64,000 nucleotides of DNA from Ligilactobacillus pabuli. GTDB lineage: Bacteria > Bacillota > Bacilli > Lactobacillales > Lactobacillaceae. Position 1 is the first letter of the stretch. Each line of letters begins with the position of its first letter. The position numbers were made by a program, and so were the translations under genes. Location: assembly GCF_022836475.1 (NCBI RefSeq), contig NZ_BQXH01000003.1:62001-126000 (forward strand), written 5' to 3'. Shown here in pieces: positions 9,013 to 18,130 of the stretch. The notes below the pieces were generated by a model. It did not search any database, had not been told where the DNA came from, and worked only from the letters and a program-made list of their open reading frames with translations.

Positions 9013-9697
9013 ATGTTTAATGTGCGGCACAGAACTGGTTTCACGGCTTAGTTTGGCGTGGCTGTTGTCATTGCAGCCGTTAATTTTGCCGGTGCTGTGT
9101 CCACAATGTCAGCGTCAATTTAGTCCGTTAGCCCAGCAAACGACTTGTCCAGGCTGTGGCAGAGTCCAGCCGACCACCAAACTGTGCCAAGATTGTCAGC
9201 GGTGGCAAAAGATGGGGGAAACTGAATTGCTAGCCAACCAGGCTTTGTATGGTTATAATACTGCAATGAAAGATTATGTCCAGCGTTACAAGTTTACCGG
9301 TGATTACCAATGGCGGTTGATCTTTCAGCGTGAATTTACCGCGGCTGTCCAGCAATTTGTAGTACAAGAGTGGCTTGTCGTCCCTATTCCAGTTGACGAG
9401 CAAACCTTTGAGGTACGCGGCTTTAATCAGGTCCTCGGTTTGTTGGACCGGGTATCAACTGCGAATTTGTTACAGTTTAAGCAACAATCTGGACGAATCA
9501 AACAATCAACTAAGACACGGAAGGATCGGATGGAAACTATGCAGCCTTTTGTATACTGTGGACAACAAAAACTGAGTGGACAGAAGATCTTACTGATCGA
9601 TGATATTTATACCACGGGACGGACCTTGTATCATGCGAAACACGTGCTGGCAAAACAAGGAGCAAGCCAGGTCCGTTCGTTAACTTTAGCTCGCTGA
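9005..9697 (+). CDS. comFC: ComFC phosphoribosyltransferase-like competence protein
   Basis: This 230-residue ComF-family protein works with ComFA in DNA uptake. Paired cysteines (CLMC near 4-7, CPQC, CPGC and CQDC within the first 70 residues) suggest zinc ribbons. The C-terminal half carries the PRPP-binding loop ILLIDDIYTTGRTL typical of type I phosphoribosyltransferases. No nucleotide-salvage reaction is known for ComFC. It starts inside the end of comFA, behind GGGGAG. Confidence 0.92.
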   Translation: MAKCLMCGTELVSRLSLAWLLSLQPLILPVLCPQCQRQFSPLAQQTTCPGCGRVQPTTKLCQDCQRWQKMGETELLANQALYGYNTAMKDYVQRYKFTGDYQWRLIFQREFTAAVQQFVVQEWLVVPIPVDEQTFEVRGFNQVLGLLDRVSTANLLQFKQQSGRIKQSTKTRKDRMETMQPFVYCGQQKLSGQKILLIDDIYTTGRTLYHAKHVLAKQGASQVRSLTLAR

Positions 9698-9847
9698 CAT
9701 TCGCCCAGTATTTTGAAATTAGTCTTGTCATGGCAATAACTTATCATTTCAAATAAAAAGATAAATTTTTATGCTGGTCAAAAGCCTATTTAGACGCGTT
9801 TAGACTCACTTTTGGAGTAAAACTTCGTAAAAAAAGGAGAGAAATAT

Positions 9848-9876
9848 TTGTTTATTCAAGCGTTTTCTATTATAAT
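9848..9876 (+). promoter_or_regulatory. hpf promoter
   Basis: TTGTTT (9848-9853), a 17-bp spacer and TATAAT (9871-9876). The spacer holds AAGCGTTTTCT, a weak cre-like sequence with several mismatches. The region 9698-9840 upstream shows nothing else I recognise. Confidence 0.75.
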
Positions 9877-9962
9877 TGAGTTGTAGATGAGATATCTAAT
9901 TTAATTGATATCCACCCACTGGAACAATAAAAATGTTCTGGTTGTGAAAGGAGAGGTTATCC

Positions 9963-10514
9963 ATGTTAAAAGTCAACGTACGTGGTGAGAATATTGAGGT
10001 TACAGCTGCTTTGAGGGATTATGTCGAAAAGAAACTGACAAAACTCGAAAAGTATTTTGAAGACACCTCCAATTCAACTGCTCATGTGAATTTGAAGGTC
10101 TATTCAGATAAAAATGCTAAGGTCGAGGTAACCATTCCGTTACCATACCTAGTTTTACGGGCGGAAGAAACATCGCCTGACATGTACGGAAGTATTGATT
10201 TGGTGACCGATAAACTTGAACGGCAAATCAGAAAGCACAAGACCAAGATCAACCGGAAATCTCGTGAAAAGGGATATAAAGGTTTGGACTTTGTTGCCCA
10301 AGCACCGGAAACTGAAGCTCCAGTCGATGACGACATCGAAATCGTGCGGACTAAAAACATTGCTTTAAAGCCAATGGATAGTGAAGAAGCTGTTTTACAA
10401 ATGGAAATGTTAGGCCATAACTTCTTTATTTATGAAGATGCTGACTCAGAAGGGGTCAACATTGTGTACCGTCGCCGCGATGGCCGTTACGGCTTGATCG
10501 AAGCTGGTCAATAA
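9963..10514 (+). CDS. hpf: Long-form ribosome hibernation promoting factor
   Basis: The 183-residue protein has the N-terminal S30AE domain (about 1-105) that sits in the decoding channel of the 30S subunit. After a linker (APETEAPVDDD) comes the C-terminal dimerisation domain (about 125-183, with KPMDSEEAVLQMEMLGHNFF). The two-domain form is the Gram-positive long HPF, which joins ribosomes tail-to-tail into 100S dimers in resting cells. ATG 9963 follows GAAAGGAGAGG. It is monocistronic with its own promoter and terminator. Confidence 0.96.
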   Translation: MLKVNVRGENIEVTAALRDYVEKKLTKLEKYFEDTSNSTAHVNLKVYSDKNAKVEVTIPLPYLVLRAEETSPDMYGSIDLVTDKLERQIRKHKTKINRKSREKGYKGLDFVAQAPETEAPVDDDIEIVRTKNIALKPMDSEEAVLQMEMLGHNFFIYEDADSEGVNIVYRRRDGRYGLIEAGQ

Positions 10515-10571
10515 TCAGCTGCAGCTGGTTTCAGTTGATCCTGGACTGAAATAAAATGTGGTAATATAATT

Positions 10572-10622
10572 AAAAGCACCTCCCATTTTCTCAATGATCA
10601 GAAGATGGCGGGTGCTTTTTTG
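10572..10622 (+). terminator. hpf terminator
   Basis: AAAAGCACC...CCAT-TTCT pairs with AGAA-ATGG...GGTGCTTTTTT: a long stem with a short internal mismatch and a T-run. Confidence 0.92.
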
Positions 10623-10771
10623 TAGATGATTATAGAATTCGAGCGGGATTTAGGGCAGTTTTTGTTTTCATTTGTAATCAAGAATGCTAGAATATAGGTT
10701 AGTGTATTATATCTAAAAAGATTAAAATCAATTAAAATTCAAAGTTTTTTATTAAAGAAGGGAATTATTTC

Positions 10772-13135
10772 ATGGCAAACGTCCTGAAAAAGTGGGTTGA
10801 AAGTGACAAGCGAGAACTAAAGAGATTAAACAAGATCGCTGATAAAGTTGAAGCCTTTGCTGCTGATATGGAGGCTTTATCAGACCAGGAGCTACAAGCT
10901 AAAACCCCTGAACTTAAAACTAGAATTCAGGAAGGCGCAACCTTAGATGACGTGCTTCCTGAAGCTTTTGCAGTGGCTCGTGAAGGAGCAAGACGTGTGT
11001 TAGGTCTGTATCCCTTCCACGTGCAAATTATTGGTGGGATCGTTCTTCATGAAGGTAACATTGCTGAAATGAAGACTGGTGAAGGGAAGACCTTGACCGC
11101 TACGATGCCGGTTTATTTGAATGCCTTAGGCCAAAAAGGTGTCCACGTGGTTACGGTTAACGAATACTTAGCCTCACGTGATGCAACAGAAATGGGCGAA
11201 CTGTACGAATGGTTGGGCTTGACCGTTGGTTTGAATGTCAACGGGATTTCAGCCGAGGAAAAACGCGCAGCTTATAACGCAGATATTACCTACTCGACTA
11301 ACAGTGAGTTAGGGTTTGACTATTTGCGCGACAACATGGTCGTTTATAAAGAAGACATGGTACAACGACCATTGAACTTTGTGATCGTCGATGAAGTTGA
11401 CTCGATCTTGATCGATGAGGCGCGGACCCCATTGATCATTTCTGGTCAAGCACAGGGCTCAACGAAACTGTATATTAGAACCGACCGTTTCGCTAAAACC
11501 TTGACTAAAGATGATGATTATAAGGTCGATTTGGAATCCAAGACGGTTTCATTGACTGAACAAGGAATTCAAAAGGGTGAAAAGTACTTTGGTTTGACCA
11601 ACCTCTTTGACCCAGATAATACGGCATTGAACCATCATTTGGATAATGCCTTACGTGCGAACTACATTATGATCAACGATAAAGATTATGTGGTCCGCGA
11701 TGGTGAAGTTCTGATCGTCGACCAGTTTACTGGCCGGATCATGGATGGCCGTCGTTATTCTGATGGCTTGCACCAGGCGATCGAAGCTAAAGAACGGGTC
11801 ACGATCGAAGAAGAAACTAAGACGATGGCTAACATCACTTACCAGAACTTCTTTAGAATGTACCGCAAGTTAGCGGGGATGACTGGGACTGCCAAAACGG
11901 AACAAGAAGAATTCCGGGAAATTTATAATATGGAAGTTATCGGGATCCCAACTAACAAACCAGTTATTCGTGATGACCGTCCGGATTTGTTGTACCCAAC
12001 TTTGACCAGCAAGTTTAACGCGGTGGTTGAAGACATTAAAGTCCGCCACGAAGCAGGCCAGCCAATCTTGGTCGGGACCGTGGCTGTGGAAACTTCAGAA
12101 TACTTGTCGAGTTTGTTGGACCGTGCGGGTGTTCCGCATGCGGTTTTGAATGCGAAAAATAACGCTAAAGAAGCAGATATCATTACTAACGCTGGTCAAC
12201 GCGGCGCAGTTACAATTGCGACTAACATGGCTGGACGTGGGACTGATATCAAATTAGGACCGGGTGTCACCGACGTTGGCGGTTTAGCTGTGATCGGGAC
12301 CGAACGCCATGAATCACGCCGGATCGATAACCAGCTGCGTGGCCGTTCTGGCCGGCAGGGGGATCCAGGTGTTACTCAATTCTATCTGTCACTTGAAGAT
12401 GACCTGATGTTGCGGTTCGGTTCTGACCGGATCAAAGATCTATTGCAACGGATGAAAGTCGATGACGATGACGCTGTGATCCAGTCGAAGATGATCTCCA
12501 AGCAGGTTGAATCTGCCCAGAAGCGGGTCGAAGGTAATAACTACGATACGCGGAAACAAGTTTTGCAATATGATGACGTAATGCGGGCACAGCGTGAAGT
12601 GATCTACGCTCAACGTCAACAAGTCATCATGGAAGAAGAATCTTTGAAGTCTGTCATCATGCCGATGATCAAGCGGACTGTTGCCCATGCTGTCCAAGTG
12701 CACACCCAAGGTGAACGTAAGGATTGGGATCTACAAGCAATTCTTGACTTTGCGATTGGAGTCATGGTCAATGAAGATAGCATTTCACTGAGTGATTTAG
12801 CGGGTAAGAAGCCAGAGGAAATCGTTGACTACTTGATGTCACGTGCTGAAGCTAATTATCATTTGAAGGAAAAACAACTCTATGATCCAAGTCAAATCTT
12901 GGAATTTGAAAAAGTTGTTATCTTACGGGTGGTTGACTCTCGCTGGACAGACCACATTGATGAAATGGATCAACTCCGGCAATCAATCGGCCTGCGTGGC
13001 TACGGTCAGTTGAATCCGTTGGTTGAATATCAGTCTGATGGCTACCGGATGTTTGAAGAAATGGTCGGCAACATTGAATATGATGTGACCCGGCTCTTCT
13101 TGAAAGCTGAAATTCGCCAAAATATTAAACGTTAA
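10772..13135 (+). CDS. secA: Preprotein translocase ATPase SecA
   Basis: SecA drives secretory proteins through the SecYEG channel using ATP. The 787-residue protein shows Walker A (TGEGKT, about 102-107), [15 protein letters not shown] (Walker B and following), the preprotein crosslinking region, NMAGRGTDI and the second nucleotide domain [13 protein letters not shown]. It then has the scaffold and wing domains. It ends at EIRQNIKR and lacks the C-terminal zinc-binding tail, which is usual for lactobacilli. It precedes prfB, a common Firmicute order. SecG is encoded at 43225. Confidence 0.98.
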   Translation: MANVLKKWVESDKRELKRLNKIADKVEAFAADMEALSDQELQAKTPELKTRIQEGATLDDVLPEAFAVAREGARRVLGLYPFHVQIIGGIVLHEGNIAEMKTGEGKTLTATMPVYLNALGQKGVHVVTVNEYLASRDATEMGELYEWLGLTVGLNVNGISAEEKRAAYNADITYSTNSELGFDYLRDNMVVYKEDMVQRPLNFVIVDEVDSILIDEARTPLIISGQAQGSTKLYIRTDRFAKTLTKDDDYKVDLESKTVSLTEQGIQKGEKYFGLTNLFDPDNTALNHHLDNALRANYIMINDKDYVVRDGEVLIVDQFTGRIMDGRRYSDGLHQAIEAKERVTIEEETKTMANITYQNFFRMYRKLAGMTGTAKTEQEEFREIYNMEVIGIPTNKPVIRDDRPDLLYPTLTSKFNAVVEDIKVRHEAGQPILVGTVAVETSEYLSSLLDRAGVPHAVLNAKNNAKEADIITNAGQRGAVTIATNMAGRGTDIKLGPGVTDVGGLAVIGTERHESRRIDNQLRGRSGRQGDPGVTQFYLSLEDDLMLRFGSDRIKDLLQRMKVDDDDAVIQSKMISKQVESAQKRVEGNNYDTRKQVLQYDDVMRAQREVIYAQRQQVIMEEESLKSVIMPMIKRTVAHAVQVHTQGERKDWDLQAILDFAIGVMVNEDSISLSDLAGKKPEEIVDYLMSRAEANYHLKEKQLYDPSQILEFEKVVILRVVDSRWTDHIDEMDQLRQSIGLRGYGQLNPLVEYQSDGYRMFEEMVGNIEYDVTRLFLKAEIRQNIKR

Positions 13136-13141
13136 TAAGTC

Positions 13142-13187
13142 TGAAACGGGCGGAGGCAACTATTACTAGCGGCCGCCGCTCGTTTTT
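13142..13187 (+). terminator. Terminator-like hairpin between secA and prfB
   Basis: A GC-rich stem (ACGGGCGG with CCGCCGCTCGT) is followed by a T6 run. It probably ends or attenuates secA transcription before prfB. Confidence 0.65.
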
Positions 13188-13204
13188 TAAAGGAGAGAAT
13201 GAAT

Positions 13205-14324
13205 ATGGAATTTAGCGATTATCATCGTGAAATTGAACATTTAAATCATCAACTCACAGACTTTAGGGGGTCTCTTTGACCTCGAAGGTCTGAAAGAGTC
13301 AATTGCAGAAAACGAAATGAAGATGGCTGACCCTAATTTTTGGAATGACAGTCAGCAAGCGCAAGTTGTGATCGATGAAAATAATGAATTAAAAAGCAAA
13401 TACGATAATTTTAATTCATTGGTTGAAAGTACTGAAGACTTGGAAGTTTTATTGGAATTAGCTGAGGCTGATCCAACAGACCAAGAAATGCTGACTGATC
13501 TGGCTGCTAAATATCAAGAAGTATCTGGGCAAATGCAACGCTATCAGCTGACCTTACTACTCAATGAACCATATGATAAAAATAATGCGATCTTGGAAAT
13601 TCATCCAGGAGCTGGTGGGACCGAATCACAGGACTGGGGCTCAATGTTATTGAGAATGTACGATCGCTGGGCAGAACAACATGGTTTTAGCGTGGAAACC
13701 GTCGACTACCAAGAAGGAGACGAAGCCGGGATCAAGAGTGTAACGCTGCTGATTTCTGGTAAGAATGCCTACGGTTATTTGCGGAGTGAGAAGGGTGTTC
13801 ATCGCCTAGTCCGGATCTCACCCTTTGATTCTGCAGGTCGTCGGCATACGTCGTTTGCATCAATCAATGTCATGCCTGAACTGTCAGATGACGTTGAAGT
13901 CGACTTGCGTCCTGAAGACATTAAAATGGAAGTCTTTCGTTCTTCTGGTGCTGGTGGGCAGCATATCAACAAGACTTCATCAGCAGTCCGTTTGATCCAT
14001 ATTCCAACTGGTATTGTGACTTCTAGTCAGGCGCAACGTTCACAGTTTCAAAACAAAGCAACAGCTGAAAAAATGATGAAAGCTAAGTTGTATCAATTGG
14101 AACTTGAGAAAAAAGAGCAGGAAAGAGCACAAATTCAAGGGGAACAAATGGAAATTGGCTGGGGTTCGCAGATTCGTTCGTATGTTTTCCATCCGTACTC
14201 AATGGTCAAAGACCACCGGACCGAACAAGAAACTGGTAATATCCAAGCGGTGATGGATGGCGATCTAGACGCATTTATCAATGCTTACTTACAGTGGAAG
14301 TTGCAGCAAAAAAATCCACAGTAA
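13205..14324 (+). CDS. prfB: Peptide chain release factor 2 (programmed +1 frameshift)
   Basis: RF2 releases peptides at UGA and UAA. The reading frame starts at ATG 13205 and meets an in-frame TGA at 13277-13279 after 24 codons. A +1 shift at CTT (13274-13276) continues in the frame from 13278, giving about 372 residues. The shift site is the standard autoregulatory one: AGGGGG (an internal Shine-Dalgarno), three bases, then CTT-TGA-C. Downstream are the SPF anticodon motif (about 205-207) and GGQ catalytic motif (about 250-252). It is intact rather than a pseudogene. AAGGAGAG precedes the start. Confidence 0.96.
13265..13280 (+). promoter_or_regulatory. prfB frameshift signal
   Basis: The string AGGGGGTCTCTTTGAC contains the stimulatory Shine-Dalgarno-like AGGGGG, a 3-nt spacer and the slippery CUU followed by the UGA stop that RF2 itself reads. 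Low RF2 leads to slow UGA reading and more frameshifting. Confidence 0.96.
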
Positions 14325-14328
14325 GGGG

Positions 14329-14363
14329 AAAAGAACAGGTCTAGTGGGACTTGTTCTTTTTTT
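14329..14363 (+). terminator. prfB terminator
   Basis: AAAAGAACAGGTC, loop, GACTTGTTCTTTTTTT: a stem with a T-run. Confidence 0.9.
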
Positions 14364-14457
14364 CGCAATCTTTTTGTAATATAAATGTTCTGTTAATTCA
14401 TTAACAATCAATGTTATACTCATGGAGTATGAAAAATATTTTGGAGGAAGAGTTCTC

Positions 14458-15141
14458 TTGATCGAATTTAAAAATGTAGTGAAAGATTATGGCAATGCCG
14501 TCTTAGGTGCCGATCATTTATCTGTCCGCATTAATCAGGGCGAGTTTGTCTATGTTGTCGGACCAAGTGGTGCCGGTAAATCAACATTCATTAAACTAAT
14601 GTATCGTGATGTGGCACCAACTTCGGGTGAAATTAAAGTTAACAATTATCGGGTCGATTCAATTACGAATAAGGAAGTTCCGTTCTTGCGGCGTGAATTA
14701 GGCATCGTTTTTCAGGATTTCAAGTTGTTACCACGTTTAACAATTTTTGAAAATGTGGCTTACGCTTTACAAGTTATTGAAAAAAAACCAGAAGATGTCC
14801 AAAAACGGGTCAATGAAGTCTTAGCATTAGTTGGCTTGGAAGATAAGGCACAAAGTTTTCCCAATGAAATTTCTGGTGGGGAACAACAAAGAGTGGCCAT
14901 TGCACGGGCAATCGCCAACCATCCTGGAATTTTAATTGCTGATGAACCAACGGGGAACCTGGATCCGGAAACATCAGAAGATATTATGAGAATTTTGGAA
15001 AAAATTAATTTAGATGGGACCACGGTTGTCATGGCAACCCATAACAGTAACATGGTGAATGAACATAAGCATCGCGTTTTAGAAATCTCTGCCGGAAAGA
15101 TTGCTCGTGATCAAGAAGGAGGAGGTTACGAAAATGAGTAG
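14458..15141 (+). CDS. ftsE: Cell-division ABC transporter ATPase FtsE
   Basis: FtsE is the ATPase partner of FtsX; together they control peptidoglycan hydrolases at the division site or side wall. The 227-residue protein has Walker A GPSGAGKS (35-42), signature SGGEQQRVAIARAI and Walker B LIADEPTGNLDP. TTG 14458 is the start because GGAGG lies at 14443-14447; an in-frame ATG at 14422 would overlap the -10 box (TATACT, 14415-14420). It overlaps ftsX by 8 bases. Confidence 0.95.
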   Translation: MIEFKNVVKDYGNAVLGADHLSVRINQGEFVYVVGPSGAGKSTFIKLMYRDVAPTSGEIKVNNYRVDSITNKEVPFLRRELGIVFQDFKLLPRLTIFENVAYALQVIEKKPEDVQKRVNEVLALVGLEDKAQSFPNEISGGEQQRVAIARAIANHPGILIADEPTGNLDPETSEDIMRILEKINLDGTTVVMATHNSNMVNEHKHRVLEISAGKIARDQEGGGYENE

Positions 15142-16024
15142 CTTAACGTTGAAACGTCATTTGACCGAAAGTTTACGCAACTTAAAGCGAAATGGTTGGA
15201 TGACTGGGGCCGCAATCGCAGCGGTTACTGTAACCTTGTTGTTGGTCGGTGTCTTATTATCAATTCTATTGAACGTCAATAAAGTTGCTAGTGATATTGA
15301 AAACGACGTGGAAGTGCGGGTCTTTATTGAACGTAAGACCACTAAAGATGAACAACAAGAATTGAAAAAAGAATTGGCTAAGGTCGATGGTGTCAAAGAA
15401 ATTAGCTTTTCTAGTCGGAAAAAGGAACTGAAAAACGTGGTTGGAACTTATGGGAAGTCCTTCCGACTGTTTTCTGGCGATGATAATCCTTTATATGATG
15501 TTTACGTAGTTAAAACGGATAGCCCTAAACATACGGTTAAGGTGGCTAAACAAGCTGAAAAATTCCGGCATGTTTATCAGACTCAATACGGCGGTACTTG
15601 GGCTAAAAAACTCTTTAAACTAGTCTCTGGTATTAGACGTTGGGGTGTAATTATTAGTGTCTTGCTGCTCTTTGTGGCAGTCTTCTTAATTTCAAACACG
15701 ATTCGTTTGACGATTTTGTCACGAAGCAATGAAATTTCGATCATGCGCTTAGTTGGGGCAACCAATTCTTACATTAGATGGCCATTTATTTTGGAAGGTG
15801 CTTGGACTGGTCTGTTTGGTTCAATTATTCCGATCTTAGTCGTCGATTTTAGTTATGGCTGGATGTATCGCGTAATCACGGCGTCCTTGCATAGTACAAC
15901 AATTTCCTTGTTGTTACCACATACGTTCTTAATTGAAATCGATTTGTTGTTGGCTGTCATCGGGATCGGCATTGGTGCTTTAGGTGCTGCATTATCGATG
16001 GGCCGCTTCTTGAAGCTGAAATAA
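15134..16024 (+). CDS. ftsX: Cell-division permease-like protein FtsX
   Basis: The 296-residue protein has one N-terminal membrane helix (about 22-45), an extracellular domain (about 50-160) and three C-terminal helices in a FtsX domain with the NTIRLTILSRSNEISIMRLV stretch. It passes the FtsE ATPase signal to cell-wall hydrolases outside the membrane. ATG 15134 follows GGAGGAGG and lies within the end of ftsE. In this order (ftsE-ftsX-PDZ protein) the locus resembles the Bacillus ftsEX neighbourhood. Confidence 0.95.
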   Translation: MSSLTLKRHLTESLRNLKRNGWMTGAAIAAVTVTLLLVGVLLSILLNVNKVASDIENDVEVRVFIERKTTKDEQQELKKELAKVDGVKEISFSSRKKELKNVVGTYGKSFRLFSGDDNPLYDVYVVKTDSPKHTVKVAKQAEKFRHVYQTQYGGTWAKKLFKLVSGIRRWGVIISVLLLFVAVFLISNTIRLTILSRSNEISIMRLVGATNSYIRWPFILEGAWTGLFGSIIPILVVDFSYGWMYRVITASLHSTTISLLLPHTFLIEIDLLLAVIGIGIGALGAALSMGRFLKLK

Positions 16025-16064
16025 GTTCAGCTAACAGGAACTTTATAAAAAATAATCTTAGTTT

Positions 16065-16102
16065 GTGGAACTCTACTTTATGAAAAAGTGGGGTTCTTTT
16101 TT
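16065..16102 (+). terminator. ftsX terminator
   Basis: GAACTCTACTTT and AAAGTGGGGTTC form a stem followed by TTTTTT. Confidence 0.85.
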
Positions 16103-16256
16103 GCCTAAAAATAACTGTAACTGTGATTTGGTCAAATTGATGCCGCTAAAAGCTGGATTCTGGTAATTTTGTCTAAATTTTAACCGTTGTTTTTTGTTTT
16201 AATTAGCTGATATTGATATACTTAAATCATTAAGTACATAGCGAGGAGACTTGAAT

Positions 16257-17402
16257 GTGGAAATCTGGCAAATTATTTTATTATATCTAATTCAACCCGT
16301 CACTTGGCTCGGAGTAATTTTGGCAGGGGTGGTGTATTACCGGCGCTTAAAACAGGAAAGACAACTCTTTCGAATTGCGATCGACCGTGATTTTTATGAA
16401 GGTCGCCACTTTTTAAAAACGGCCGTATTTGGTTTAGTATTGGGTGGAGTAATCTCTCTTGCTGCGGGGTTAATGTTAAATAATGGGGCCTTGCTGCTGC
16501 TTGAACTAGCAGGCGTTTTGGGCTTGTTAGCTTTACCTGCCATTGACTTAAGTCTGGTTTTCTTGTGGTTGGCAGCGTTGGTGGCGTGTTTCTTAAATTT
16601 AACCGGCAATTCACTGTTAAACGTGAGCCATCATCTAATTTCAGTGGCTGGAAAACAGTTGCCCGCTAATTTGTTGTTAGTGTTGGTGCTCTTTTTCCTG
16701 CTACGGACATTTCTATTGCACTACAAAAAGAGTACGTGGTTTACTCCTAGTATTCAAAATGGCAAACGTGGGCGGCGAGTTGCCTATTATAAGTGGAAAG
16801 AATTTAGCGTGATTCCTTTAGTGGTCTTGATCCCAGCCGATACTTGGCAGAGTTCAGTGCCATACTGGCCAATTTTTTCTTTCAACGGACATTCATTTGG
16901 ACTACTAATTTTGCCATTATTCGTCGCTGCAACACTGAAAGTCTTTAAAAAAGAACCGCAAGAGATGTTACGTTATTATCGACAACAATCTTTGTGGTTG
17001 GCGGCGCTCTCCTTGGTGGCTGCAATTGGCGGTCTGTTTGAACCGCTAGTTGCCGTAGCGGGTATACTCTTAGTAGGAATCTTGGCAGGGATCTTCACGT
17101 TTAAACGTCGCCGCTTAGACGCAACTGGCCAACGCTGGTATGTCGAGACTAAGGAAGGTGTGCGAGTGATCGCAGTCATGCCAGATACTCCTGCAGCTAA
17201 GATGAAGATCAAAAAAGGCGATATCATCTTGGATTGCAACAATATTGCGGTTCATAATGAAGCTGAATTCTACGCTGCCTTACAGAAAAATTCCGCTTAC
17301 TGTCATTTACGGGTCAAGACGTATACGGGTGATTTAAAGATTGCTGAGAGTGCAATTTATGCAGATGCACCTCATGAAATTGGGTTGATACTTTTTCAAT
17401 GA
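16257..17402 (+). CDS. Multi-pass membrane protein with C-terminal PDZ domain (MinJ-like)
   Basis: A 381-residue protein with about eight hydrophobic segments in residues 1-290 and a C-terminal PDZ-like domain (about 295-370, with KEGVRVIAVMPDTPAAKMKI and KGDIILDCNNIAV). No protease triad is visible. Length and layout match Bacillus MinJ, which bridges DivIVA and MinD in division-site selection, and the gene follows ftsEX as related genes do in Bacillus. GTG 16257 is preferred, as GAGGAG at 16243-16248 is properly spaced; TTG 16251 is too close. The MinJ role is an inference from architecture and context. Confidence 0.7.
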   Translation: MEIWQIILLYLIQPVTWLGVILAGVVYYRRLKQERQLFRIAIDRDFYEGRHFLKTAVFGLVLGGVISLAAGLMLNNGALLLLELAGVLGLLALPAIDLSLVFLWLAALVACFLNLTGNSLLNVSHHLISVAGKQLPANLLLVLVLFFLLRTFLLHYKKSTWFTPSIQNGKRGRRVAYYKWKEFSVIPLVVLIPADTWQSSVPYWPIFSFNGHSFGLLILPLFVAATLKVFKKEPQEMLRYYRQQSLWLAALSLVAAIGGLFEPLVAVAGILLVGILAGIFTFKRRRLDATGQRWYVETKEGVRVIAVMPDTPAAKMKIKKGDIILDCNNIAVHNEAEFYAALQKNSAYCHLRVKTYTGDLKIAESAIYADAPHEIGLILFQ

Positions 17403-17416
17403 AAGGGCGAGGTTGA

Positions 17417-18130
17417 GTGAAAAAAATTCTAGTAGTTGATGATGATCAAGCAATTGTAACTTTGTTAGAATACAACCTGCAAAAGGCTGGTTATGAAGTT
17501 CATACAGCAAATGATGGACAACTTGCCTTACAAGAAGCGTTAACTGGTAATTTTGATTTTATTTTATTGGACCTAATGTTACCGAAGTTAGACGGAATTG
17601 AGGTCACGAAACGCTTACGACAAGAAAAAATTCAAACACCGATTTTGATGTTAACTGCTCGTGATGAAGAGACCGATAAAATTATCGGCTTAGAATTAGG
17701 GGCGGATGATTATCTGACCAAACCTTTTTCTCCCCGTGAGGTAATTGCACGGATGAAAGCCATTAGTCGACGAATCGGTCCTGGTACTCAGCCAGCGACA
17801 GAAGAACCACCGGAAAAAGTTTATACTTTCACTGACTTCACGGTGAATTTAACTAGTTACTCGGTTACTGTTGCGGGAAAGCCGGTGACTTTAACACCCA
17901 AGGAGTTTGAATTGTTAGCGTATTTCATTCAACGACCTGACCGGGTCCTAAGCCGAGAAAAACTATTAAATGGGGTTTGGGGCTACGACTATGTTGGGCA
18001 AACGCGGATGATCGACATGCATGTCAGTCATTTACGGGAAAAAATTGAGCCGCATCCAAGTCAGCCAGTTTATATTCAAACCGTTCGCGGCTTTGGGTAT
18101 AAATTTAATGGTCAGCCAGATGAAAGTTAA
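17417..18130 (+). CDS. phoP: OmpR/PhoB-family response regulator (PhoP-like)
   Basis: The 237-residue regulator has a receiver domain with acidic pocket DDD (8-10), phosphoacceptor D52 in LLDLMLPKLDG and lysine in LTKPFSPRE. A C-terminal winged helix follows (about 135-235, ending TVRGFGYKF). It overlaps its kinase gene. A PAS-containing phosphate-type kinase and the Pho box upstream of pst at 58601 support a PhoP role in phosphate starvation. The symbol is given by context, since other OmpR regulators look similar. The start is GTG 17417 after GGGCGAGG. Confidence 0.8.
   Translation: MKKILVVDDDQAIVTLLEYNLQKAGYEVHTANDGQLALQEALTGNFDFILLDLMLPKLDGIEVTKRLRQEKIQTPILMLTARDEETDKIIGLELGADDYLTKPFSPREVIARMKAISRRIGPGTQPATEEPPEKVYTFTDFTVNLTSYSVTVAGKPVTLTPKEFELLAYFIQRPDRVLSREKLLNGVWGYDYVGQTRMIDMHVSHLREKIEPHPSQPVYIQTVRGFGYKFNGQPDES

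Noticed and set aside
13205-13279. prfB as a frameshifted pseudogene
   Set aside because: The stop lies in the standard RF2 programmed frameshift signal and the rest of the gene is intact.
16257-17402. PDZ protein as an HtrA or CtpB protease
   Set aside because: No Ser/Lys or His-Asp-Ser protease domain is visible; the N-terminal part is all membrane helices.
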